Shown: one piece after another, positions 21,060-27,269 of the stretch
Layout of the letters: every line of letters starts with the position of its first letter
Position numbering within the stretch: position 1 is the first letter of the stretch
NCBI GenBank assembly: GCA_036517855.1
Contig: DATDSR010000033.1
Coordinates: 1 to 30,482 of the forward strand
Length of the DNA: 30,482 bases
Source: DATDSR01 sp036517855
GTDB lineage: Bacteria > Patescibacteriota > Minisyncoccia > Phycocordibacterales > DATDSR01
Direction of reading: 5' to 3'
The notes under the pieces: generated by a model
What the model was told of the DNA's origin: nothing
What the model saw: only the letters and a program-made list of their open reading frames with translations
Databases searched by the model: none
Made by a program: the position numbers and the translations under genes

Positions 21060-21128
21060 AAGCAGCCTTCTGCTTTCAGTCCTGCGCGCAAGCGTGGGGA
21101 GGAAAGGCGGATGGCTGCTTTTTCTTTT
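21060..21128 (+). terminator. Rho-independent terminator of the membrane operon
   Basis: AAGCAGCC (21060-21067) pairs with GGCTGCTT (21113-21120), followed by a T-rich tract to 21128. The 220 nt between the operon stop (20979) and the next pilin gene hold this terminator and the palindrome at 21146; nothing else is seen there. Confidence 0.75.
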
Positions 21129-21145
21129 GCCGATTCGACACAACA

Positions 21146-21185
21146 CTGAGGTCAGACCTCCGGAGTACCCGAGGACTGACCTCAG
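21146..21185. repeat. Palindromic element (family B), intergenic copy
   Basis: A 10-bp stem CTGAGGTCAG/CTGACCTCAG, an A-A mismatch, CCTC/GAGG, and a 10-nt loop. Same layout as 110-141 in parB, with a compensatory C-to-T/G-to-A change in the stem. It lies between convergent genes at the right edge of the island. Confidence 0.8.
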
Positions 21186-21200
21186 GGACGCAATACTTAA

Positions 21201-21515
21201 TTAAGGACTTTGTGGTTGAATCACGCAACCTGGAGTTCCCGGAGTGCACGGCACCTTAATTTTTTCATTTGGGTCTATGCCGAAGATATCACCTATATAA
21301 CCTACGATACCCCAGATGGACACAATGACGAACAGGGCAATAATACCCCAGAGCATCCTCTTCTTACCTTCCTCGTGAGCTTCGCCACCGGCAGTACCGA
21401 TAAACTTGATTATGCCCCAAATGAAATAGGCCAGAGCAAGGGCAACAAGTATCGGGATAAGCATATTAACAACAGTGCCTATGAGCTGTTCAAGCTGTGT
21501 GACGTTATTGCCCAT
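21201..21515 (-). CDS. Two-helix T4SS_pilin/VirB2-like protein
   Basis: 104 aa without signal peptide: first helix LIPILVALALAYFIWGIIKFI, loop GGEAHEEGKKR, second helix MLWGIIALFVIVSIWGIVGYI, then a tail with a CTPGTPGC pair of cysteines. The loop is very close to that of the gene at 21789. Last member of the upstream half of the array, next to the island. Confidence 0.8.
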   Translation of the reverse strand: MGNNVTQLEQLIGTVVNMLIPILVALALAYFIWGIIKFIGTAGGEAHEEGKKRMLWGIIALFVIVSIWGIVGYIGDIFGIDPNEKIKVPCTPGTPGCVIQPQSP

Positions 21516-21539
21516 TGCTTATTTTGTTTAGACTTTTAA

Positions 21540-21785
21540 TTACTTAAGACTCGACAGCAGGTTTGCTATCAGGTTTACTATGCCGAAGGCGCCAAGGATG
21601 ATGGCCACGCCAATGACGCCGTAGACCATATGAGTCTTACCTTCGGTGGCTTTACTGGTCTCATCACGATTCATCATAAAGCTAGCCACTCCCCAAAGGA
21701 AGTAGAGCACGGCCGCCGCAAGCATTAGCTTGAGGAGCGGGTTTACAATCGCCCCGTTTAAATTCTTTACAAAGCCATCCATCAA
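21540..21785 (-). CDS. Two-helix pilin-like protein, short
   Basis: 81 aa, the shortest of the array. Helix one LKLMLAAAVLYFLWGVASFMM, loop NRDETSKATEGKTH, helix two MVYGVIGVAIILGAFGIVNLIANLL. It keeps LYFxWG and the Gly-rich second helix but not the WGIIALF box. No signal peptide. The start is preceded by the stop of the gene at 21789. Confidence 0.78.
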   Translation of the reverse strand: MMDGFVKNLNGAIVNPLLKLMLAAAVLYFLWGVASFMMNRDETSKATEGKTHMVYGVIGVAIILGAFGIVNLIANLLSSLK

Positions 21786-21788
21786 CTA

Positions 21789-22139
21789 CTATAGGCCCTC
21801 AATGACAGGTGGCTTACCCTTGCTGTTTGGATCGAGGTCAAAGACATTACCAATGTAACCAACGATACCCCAGATTGATACGATAACGAACAAGGCAATA
21901 ATACCCCACCACATCTTGGTCTTGCCCTCTTCGTGCTTCTCACCGCCGGCACTCATAATAAACTGCACAAGGCCCCAGATGAAGTAGAGCAGGGCAACCG
22001 CCGTCAAAATGGGTATTGCTCTGGTGACAATCGTCTGGATAAGGTTAAGGAGAGCAAGTAAGTTCTCCCCAGCCGCAAACGCAAAAACTGGTGTAAGCGA
22101 TAGGGCCGCTGTTACTCCTGCTACTATTTTCTTAGACAT
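21789..22139 (-). CDS. Two-helix T4SS_pilin/VirB2-like protein with signal peptide
   Basis: Signal peptide MSKKIVAGVTAALSLTPVFA, then helices ILTAVALLYFIWGLVQFI and MWWGIIALFVIVSIWGIVGYI around the loop GGEKHEEGKTK. 116 aa. Upstream, 75 nt of AT-rich sequence with two TTATTAAAAG repeats separates it from the 22215 gene and may hold its own promoter. Confidence 0.82.
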   Translation of the reverse strand: MSKKIVAGVTAALSLTPVFAFAAGENLLALLNLIQTIVTRAIPILTAVALLYFIWGLVQFIMSAGGEKHEEGKTKMWWGIIALFVIVSIWGIVGYIGNVFDLDPNSKGKPPVIEGL

Positions 22140-22214
22140 GTAAATTCTTGATAATTAGCTTTTAATAATTTGACTTTTAATAACAGATTAATAGTAGCAC
22201 GGTAGTTTTAGCCG

Positions 22215-22493
22215 TCAAATAAAGTTACTCACAGTGCTAGAGTCATTTAAGCCAAAGGTGGAGAGCACCAAATTGGCCAAACCCCATAGAGCTACCATCG
22301 CAAAGAGGGCGATTATCCCCCACATCATAGTCTCTCGCCCTTCTTTGACCTTCTCTTCGTTGCCGGCGGCAAGGATAAACTGGGCCACCCCATAGAGGAA
22401 GTAGAGCAAAGCTAAGCCGATAATAATGCCCACCAGTGGGTTGGAGAGGCCGATGGCGTTATCTACCAAACCTTTGAAAGCTAGAGCTGTCAT
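22215..22493 (-). CDS. Two-helix T4SS_pilin/VirB2-like protein
   Basis: 92 aa, no signal peptide. Helix one LVGIIIGLALLYFLYGVAQFI, loop GNEEKVKEGRET, helix two MMWGIIALFAMVALWGLANLVLS. It begins 9 nt after the upstream gene. Confidence 0.8.
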   Translation of the reverse strand: MTALAFKGLVDNAIGLSNPLVGIIIGLALLYFLYGVAQFILAAGNEEKVKEGRETMMWGIIALFAMVALWGLANLVLSTFGLNDSSTVSNFI

Positions 22494-22502
22494 ATAATAT
22501 AA

Positions 22503-22853
22503 CTAAAGTGCCTCTACTGTTGCTTTGATGACTTTAGACATAATCTCTGCTCCTAGTAAAACTGCTCCGCCAATGATTGTCCAAAAGAGAGCCTTCCTCG
22601 CCTCCTCAAGTTTGGTGGCATTGCCTTGGGCAGTCACGAACTTGAGACCAGCATAGACGATAAAGACAACCAGCACCGGTATCCCAATCTGCACAAGCAG
22701 ATGCAAAACTTTGGTCAGCAAAGCCGGGATATCCCCGGTACCGCATAGAGGGTTCGGGATAGTGCCTCCCCCGCAACCACCTGCATCAAGCTGTGCAAAA
22801 GTGAAAGTTGGCAAGGTGGCAATTGCGTACAATACCAGTGTTTTTATTTTCAT
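22503..22853 (-). CDS. T4SS_pilin-family protein with signal peptide
   Basis: Signal peptide MKIKTLVLYAIATLPTFTFA, a Cys/Gly-rich segment (GGCGGGTIPNPLCGT), then helix one VQIGIPVLVVFIVYAGLKFV, loop AQGNATKLEEARKA and helix two LFWTIIGGAVLLGAEIMSKVI. The pattern YxGxxFxxAxGNxxK...ARxxLxxxxxGxxxLLGA is the classic form of these pilins. ATGA overlap with the upstream gene. Confidence 0.83.
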   Translation of the reverse strand: MKIKTLVLYAIATLPTFTFAQLDAGGCGGGTIPNPLCGTGDIPALLTKVLHLLVQIGIPVLVVFIVYAGLKFVTAQGNATKLEEARKALFWTIIGGAVLLGAEIMSKVIKATVEAL

Positions 22854-23275
22854 ATTTTTTGTTCTAGGGGGTTCTTAATATTTGTGGCGCCTAGACCTTT
22901 GAGGATAGTGTTAACTATAAGCCATGCGGAGAGGGCGATGAAGAGGCCTATGAGCGAGGCGAAGACAACCTTCTTGCCCTCTTCGCGTTGGCTGGCCGAA
23001 TTACTGCCGATAATCATCCTAAAGCCACCCACCCCGATGCCAAACACAGCAAGGGGTATGCCAATGTACTTGAGAAGAAAGTCTACCACCCGCGCGATTA
23101 ACTTCCACAAATCATCAAGGGTGCAGGGTTCAATGGGAATCGAGCCCCCACCTTCACCTGGGCCAACTTCCTGGTTGCCACAGTTTACAAGCGAGGGAAA
23201 GGCTAAAGCCCTGGCCATAGGCACAAAACTAACTAGGATCACCAGCGTTAAGAGAAATATTGGGATAAACTTCAT
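22850..23275 (-). CDS. T4SS_pilin-family protein with signal peptide
   Basis: I choose ATG 23275 (MKFIPIFLLTLVILVSFVPMARA, a signal peptide). The frame is open to 23419, but that extension lies inside the upstream solute-binding protein gene. Mature part: a Cys-containing Gly-rich loop, helix one YIGIPLAVFGIGVGGFRMIIG, loop SNSASQREEGKKV, helix two FASLIGLFIALSAWLIVNTIL. 141 aa. 14 nt after the solute-binding protein stop, so probably in one operon with it. Confidence 0.8.
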   Translation of the reverse strand: MKFIPIFLLTLVILVSFVPMARALAFPSLVNCGNQEVGPGEGGGSIPIEPCTLDDLWKLIARVVDFLLKYIGIPLAVFGIGVGGFRMIIGSNSASQREEGKKVVFASLIGLFIALSAWLIVNTILKGLGATNIKNPLEQKI

Positions 23276-23289
23276 ATATCCTAAATAGG

Positions 23290-24609
23290 TTAAAACAAAT
23301 TGCGCAACTGGGTATCGGCTACTGATACCGCCTCCTCGGGCGTGCTCTTGCCTATCATAACAGACTCGACCATAGACGAAAATATGTTCCTGGTGACAAC
23401 ATCCGATGGATCCGGCCAAGTCTTGCCAATGATGGCCGAATTATAGAAAACGGTCAGGATGGGGTCAACGTTCCCCGCCCCGAGCAAGTCACGCCGAGCG
23501 GGTGACAGGCCAAGCCTCACGCTGAAGATGTTGGCCGTCTTGCCCAAAGCGGCAGCGTAGGCTACAGCAAAAGCATCTTTAATATGAGGCGAATTTTTCA
23601 ACATAGCCAAGGCATAAACATCAGTATAAGTAAGCTTGGTTGCCTGCCCCGAGGCACTCGAGGGGGTGACTTGTGGCATAAGGGCTACGTCAAAATCAAG
23701 ATGGGGATTGCGCTCACGGATAGTTGGCAAGTCCCTGGCCAAGCCAAAATAAATCGCCAAATTACCCGCGATAAACTCATCCAATGAATTCTTCTTGGCG
23801 CTGTTCCACGAGTACTTGGGCAAGGCCGGATTACCGAACTCACCGTAGTACCGCAGGGCCGACGGAGCGGCACCAGTGGAAGCAAGCTTAACGGTATAGG
23901 CGTCTTTGGCTTCGTCGCCGCTACTCGTGTCTGTAGCGCGCGTAACGATTGGGTCACCCGTTTGCATAATCTGGGTACTCAAAATTTCTTTAAAATGGGT
24001 CACGTTGGTTGTGCCACCCATGGCCACTGCGGCACTGGTTATGGCACCGCTAGAGTCAACTTTGGTCAACTTCTCTGGGTAGCGCTGGAGCTCAATCCAA
24101 GAGGTGGGAGGTGTGGCGATACCAGCGCGGGTCAACATATCGCGATTCCAATACATCACCAATGGGTCGGTGTAAACGGGCAAGCCCAAAGTGCCAGCCG
24201 CACGCATTAGCACCTCGCTCCCCTGCACAAAATTATCTTTGAAGGTTCGCTCGGGTAGAGCTGTTACTGGAATTGGGTACAACTTGTCGGCCTGGTGAAG
24301 CAGTAGAGTGTGTGGGGCCAATATCAAATCCGGACCTTTGCCAGAAGCCAAGGCATTTACTAATTCGTTTTCAAAGGTTGCGACCTCTTTCTCCGTGTAA
24401 TTAATATCAAGCTTCTCACCAGCCTCTGCCGATGCGCGCATTATGGCGCTAAACTGATTGCTTGGTATCGAGCCCCACATACTAACTTCAACTGTTTGAA
24501 CTTGTGTGTTTGAGCCTCCACCAACTTTGATAACACCCGAGAACACCATAACAGCACCCACAATAAAAACCCCGAACACTATCATCAAAATTGTTTGAAA
24601 ATTCTTCAT
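23290..24609 (-). CDS. Membrane-anchored extracellular solute-binding protein (family 1 type)
   Basis: 439 aa. Residues ~5-28 form a membrane anchor (no lipobox Cys). The rest has the type of ABC sugar-binding proteins: VSMWGSIPSNQFSAIM, the GKGPDLILAPHTLLLHQADKLYPI segment, LPVYTDPLVMYWNRDML and PPTSWIELQ. No permease or ATPase gene is nearby; instead the gene heads the pilin operon. It may capture oligosaccharides at the surface or serve as an adhesin; this is inference. Confidence 0.88.
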   Translation of the reverse strand: MKNFQTILMIVFGVFIVGAVMVFSGVIKVGGGSNTQVQTVEVSMWGSIPSNQFSAIMRASAEAGEKLDINYTEKEVATFENELVNALASGKGPDLILAPHTLLLHQADKLYPIPVTALPERTFKDNFVQGSEVLMRAAGTLGLPVYTDPLVMYWNRDMLTRAGIATPPTSWIELQRYPEKLTKVDSSGAITSAAVAMGGTTNVTHFKEILSTQIMQTGDPIVTRATDTSSGDEAKDAYTVKLASTGAAPSALRYYGEFGNPALPKYSWNSAKKNSLDEFIAGNLAIYFGLARDLPTIRERNPHLDFDVALMPQVTPSSASGQATKLTYTDVYALAMLKNSPHIKDAFAVAYAAALGKTANIFSVRLGLSPARRDLLGAGNVDPILTVFYNSAIIGKTWPDPSDVVTRNIFSSMVESVMIGKSTPEEAVSVADTQLRNLF

Positions 24610-24647
24610 ATTTGATGCTCCGCTTCGCTCCGAGTTTTTAATTTAAG

Positions 24648-24678
24648 ATTTGCCATTTACCATTTTACATTTACGATT
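24648..24678. repeat. AT-rich interspersed repeat, copy 2
   Basis: A run with TTTAAGATTTGCCATTTACC followed by a second CATTTAC, matching in inverted orientation the stretch at 5983-6013. It overlaps the 3' end of the methyltransferase gene and precedes the solute-binding protein gene. Confidence 0.4.
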
Positions 24679-25213
24679 TGCGTAGCAACAACCCCCAGTG
24701 ATGTGAGCCGGCCTCAAATTCTTTAGCCACGGCGAGACCGGCTTTGCTAAACAATTCCTTGGCAACCACAGCCGTTACCACCTGCGAAGGGTGTGGCCCC
24801 ATATGGCCGAACGAACCTGTCCAGTCTAGCACAAGCATCTGGCCACCAGCCTTGAGTATGCGCATGGCCTCTTTTATCAACCCCTCTTTGCTCTCGGCCT
24901 GAAAGAGTACGTTGGAGATTATAACCGCGTCACATATTCGATCGGCAAGTTTGACCCCGCCCGGCACTTCGATATCAGCCCATATTGTCTCTATCCCATC
25001 GTAACCACGATGAGTAACGTCAGCCCGCAAGCGCTCGAGCATAGCCTTCTGCACATCCACGGCATAGATAGTAGCCCCCTGTATATTCTCCTGCTTTATC
25101 AAATCCGCCAAAGCAAAACAGTAAGCGCCCGTACCAGCACCCAAATCCGCCACCACCATCTTGTCAGCAAGATGCAAATGTTCAACAACCTCACTGGGCG
25201 TTGCAAACGACAT
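24671..25213 (-). CDS. Class I SAM-dependent methyltransferase
   Basis: 180 aa with SAM motif I DLGAGTG (23-29), motif II acidic residue in IYAVDVQKAMLE, motif III region ICDAVIISNVLFQ and ILKAGGQMLVLDW. This resembles UbiE/ArsM-like small-molecule methyltransferases, but the substrate cannot be told. Predicted leaderless: an extended -10 (TGCTACAAT) ends 6 nt before the ATG. Confidence 0.87.
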   Translation of the reverse strand: MSFATPSEVVEHLHLADKMVVADLGAGTGAYCFALADLIKQENIQGATIYAVDVQKAMLERLRADVTHRGYDGIETIWADIEVPGGVKLADRICDAVIISNVLFQAESKEGLIKEAMRILKAGGQMLVLDWTGSFGHMGPHPSQVVTAVVAKELFSKAGLAVAKEFEAGSHHWGLLLRKS

Positions 25214-25219
25214 ACATAT

Positions 25220-25228
25220 ATTGTAGCA
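25220..25228 (-). promoter_or_regulatory. Extended -10 of the methyltransferase gene, leaderless
   Basis: TGCTACAAT on the minus strand, 6 nt before ATG 25213. A weak TTTAGT lies 17 nt further up and is part of the direct repeat at 25242-25262. Confidence 0.6.
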
Positions 25229-25241
25229 AGCAGAACCGCCG

Positions 25242-25262
25242 CACTAAAGCCCCTTATCCCCG
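25242..25262. repeat. 21-nt direct repeat, copy 1
   Basis: Identical to 26885-26905. Here it covers the retropepsin stop codon and the upstream region of the methyltransferase. Confidence 0.7.
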
Positions 25263-25652
25263 TCTTTTGACCTCAACCTCCTCTTTCAATAAATCAAATT
25301 TGACAGTGAAATGCTCGAAGAATCCGACTTGGCCCACCACACCATACGACATCACACGACCAGCGACATCGGGCATAAATCCAGCCTCAATTTTGTATGG
25401 CCAACCGCCAACCTCAATCTCAACACTGTGGACAAAGAAGACGGAGGCCTTCCCGCCGATACCAAAAACCTCTTTTTGCTTCCCCTTCCGCACATCAATC
25501 CCAATCGCTTCTCCAATGGCCTCAGAAAATATGCACAAATCTGCGCCTGAATCTACTAGCACTTCGTAACCTATTTCACCCTTTCCGTTTATAAGCTTAA
25601 TGGGTATCACCGGACGGAGAGTATCCCCGTATCGTTTATACCTAAACTTCAT
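25254..25652 (-). CDS. Retropepsin-like aspartic protease
   Basis: 132 aa. The active-site triad is VDSGADLCIF (D34-S35-G36), preceded by a beta hairpin and followed by IGIDVRKGKQKEVFGIGGKA (flap region) and YGVVGQVGFFEHFTVKFD, as in single-domain retropepsins that work as dimers. Its start overlaps the DUF5678 gene stop by ATGA (25649-25652), so the two are translationally coupled. This arrangement recalls small two-gene modules, but toxin-antitoxin function is not shown. Confidence 0.88.
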   Translation of the reverse strand: MKFRYKRYGDTLRPVIPIKLINGKGEIGYEVLVDSGADLCIFSEAIGEAIGIDVRKGKQKEVFGIGGKASVFFVHSVEIEVGGWPYKIEAGFMPDVAGRVMSYGVVGQVGFFEHFTVKFDLLKEEVEVKRRG

Positions 25653-25843
25653 AGAGCGCCAACAAAGGGAACTATCTTTTCGGGCATCCTAGTGAGAAAA
25701 GGCGTCTCGTCACTCTTCATCTTTGCTTGTCGAACAGCCTCTTGCACTGTCCTGCCCGCGCCCAACACAGTCTTCTCGTCCTTAGCAAGGGCAACCCAAA
25801 GACCCTTATATTTCTTGTATATTTTTGTCCAGTCAATAGCCAT
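25649..25843 (-). CDS. DUF5678 family protein
   Basis: 64 aa. Signature WTKIYKKYKGLWVALAKDEKTVLGAGRTVQEAVRQAKMK, then PFLTRMPEKI. Function unknown. First gene of a two-gene unit with the retropepsin. Its promoter (25850-25878) predicts a leaderless mRNA. Confidence 0.88.
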   Translation of the reverse strand: MAIDWTKIYKKYKGLWVALAKDEKTVLGAGRTVQEAVRQAKMKSDETPFLTRMPEKIVPFVGAL

Positions 25844-25849
25844 AGCTAT

Positions 25850-25878
25850 ATCCTACTACAAACCCCAATCCTCCGCAA
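25850..25878 (-). promoter_or_regulatory. Promoter of the DUF5678-retropepsin pair, leaderless
   Basis: TTGCGG (25878-25873), 17 nt, TAGGAT (25855-25850), then 6 nt to ATG 25843. Nearly the same design as the DUF4446 promoter. Confidence 0.68.
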
Positions 25879-25881
25879 AAG

Positions 25882-26877
25882 TTACCTTAGTGCTTCTACA
25901 TCTTTCTCAAGTTGGGCTCTTGTTTCTTGTATTGAGTGAGCATTCTTCTGTTCGGCGGCGTACTCAAGAGTAGTGATGCCCACATACAGCCGCCAGAATT
26001 TCATCCTTTCTTTAAATCTTGCGTCAAAAATACTTTTGTCCTCGTATCCTTCCATTATCACTTCGACCGGGTACTCCGGGTCAAAAAATTGCCAGTAGGC
26101 CAAGTCACGAATGGGGTCGCCTCCTTCAGCATTTTCAAAATCGATAACACCACTCACTTGATCATCCGAAATAAGTAAGTGCTTGGGAGCAAAGTCACAA
26201 TGCACAAGGTGAGGTTGACCGAGAGTAAACTTTAACAAGGAATCATTAAGATAAGCGACTGCTTTGTCCATAATCGTCGAATCAATCTCTGCTTTTTGCG
26301 CGAGGATCATCATTCTTTCTCCTGATAAGTAGGGACTTCCCTTGAAATACTCCCGGATTGAGTTAGAGTTTGCCTTCCCCGCCCCGTCTAGTTCTCCGTA
26401 ATTACTGGTTTTTATACCATGCATCCTCGATAGCACCTCTCCGACATTCTTCAATACATTTCTCAAACGGTCCTTATTCTCTGGCTCAAGAATTCTGGGG
26501 ATTTCATTAAGTGGCGTGCCTGGGAGCAAATTCTCCACCGAGAAATTAAATTCCTGCCCATCGTGCTTTGTGCTGCGTATCCCAAGTACCGTTGGCACTG
26601 GTAACCCAATACGCGCGCACTCACCAAGAGCCCATTGTTCTCTCTGAAATTTCACGAACTCACTTCGGCCTATTCGGACAATCACTTCTTCACCGCGCTC
26701 AATTGTGCCTTTATAAACCTCGTTAATCTCGCCTTTTACGATTCTCTCCTTATGAACCAAAGGCGAACCGACAATATCTAAAACAACTTCTTGCACCAAT
26801 TCATCTGGAGCGTTGAGGCCAGCATGCTTCTGTTCAAGAAACTTTTGGTATTCTGTCCCCTTTGTAGAAATTGACAT
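25882..26877 (-). CDS. APH-family small-molecule phosphotransferase
   Basis: 331 aa with a kinase-like fold. N-terminal lobe VKGEINEVYKGTIERGEEVIVRIG with an ATP-binding Lys/Arg-type strand; catalytic motif HCDFAPKHLL (H226, catalytic D228, with His at 233 where Asn is usual); metal-binding DFE (246-248) in VIDFENAEGGDPIRDLAYW. This layout is that of aminoglycoside/macrolide phosphotransferases and related kinases. His at the Asn position is also seen in macrolide phosphotransferases. Resistance cannot be inferred; the substrate is unknown. Confidence 0.87.
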   Translation of the reverse strand: MSISTKGTEYQKFLEQKHAGLNAPDELVQEVVLDIVGSPLVHKERIVKGEINEVYKGTIERGEEVIVRIGRSEFVKFQREQWALGECARIGLPVPTVLGIRSTKHDGQEFNFSVENLLPGTPLNEIPRILEPENKDRLRNVLKNVGEVLSRMHGIKTSNYGELDGAGKANSNSIREYFKGSPYLSGERMMILAQKAEIDSTIMDKAVAYLNDSLLKFTLGQPHLVHCDFAPKHLLISDDQVSGVIDFENAEGGDPIRDLAYWQFFDPEYPVEVIMEGYEDKSIFDARFKERMKFWRLYVGITTLEYAAEQKNAHSIQETRAQLEKDVEALR

Positions 26878-26884
26878 CTGATTT

Positions 26885-26905
26885 CACTAAAGCCCCTTAT
26901 CCCCG
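26885..26905. repeat. 21-nt direct repeat, copy 2
   Basis: Identical to 25242-25262; it ends 8 nt upstream of the phosphotransferase ATG, in the same orientation relative to the gene as copy 1. Confidence 0.7.
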
Positions 26906-26961
26906 CCTTCTTCAAATTACACCGCACATCCATTTTCCCAAGGACCGTCCCTGTCTAATCT

Positions 26962-27255
26962 CTAGTTTGTCTTTGTTAACGACTTGCCGGGAAAGTATTT
27001 TTTGACAAAGTAACCCGCAAGAGCACTAAATACCAACACTATTACTGCATCAATTATAAGATTGGCTATAGAAAAGGATTCGCATTCCATCCCAGTATCA
27101 AAGCACAACCCACCATGCGAAGAAAAAACAAGTGGAAATCCCATAAACTGCGAACCGTCATACGAAGGAGCAGAGGACGTAAGGACAAATGGGACAAGTG
27201 AAAAGGAGGCGAGCAATACGCAAGCAATTACAAAGGTTACGATGAATCTATTCAT
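26962..27255 (-). CDS. Small membrane protein, 97 aa
   Basis: Two hydrophobic segments: IVTFVIACVLLASFSLVPFVL (about 4-24) and IANLIIDAVIVLVFSALAGYFV (about 63-86). Between them lies an external loop with two Cys (GLCFDTGMEC) that may form a disulfide. Not recognised. It starts 14 nt after the gyrA stop, with a TATAAT overlapping that stop, so it may have its own transcript. Confidence 0.7.
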   Translation of the reverse strand: MNRFIVTFVIACVLLASFSLVPFVLTSSAPSYDGSQFMGFPLVFSSHGGLCFDTGMECESFSIANLIIDAVIVLVFSALAGYFVKKYFPGKSLTKTN

Positions 27256-27269
27256 TTGTTCAAGTTTTA

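Noticed and set aside
16420..22853. CRISPR array or tandem DNA repeats in the pilin region
   Set aside because: The repeated motifs are coding similarities between paralogous two-helix proteins, spaced by whole genes; there are no short regular repeats with unique spacers.
22850..23419. Longer form of the pilin starting at 23419
   Set aside because: The added 48 residues have poor composition and lie entirely within the solute-binding protein gene; ATG 23275 gives a proper signal peptide.
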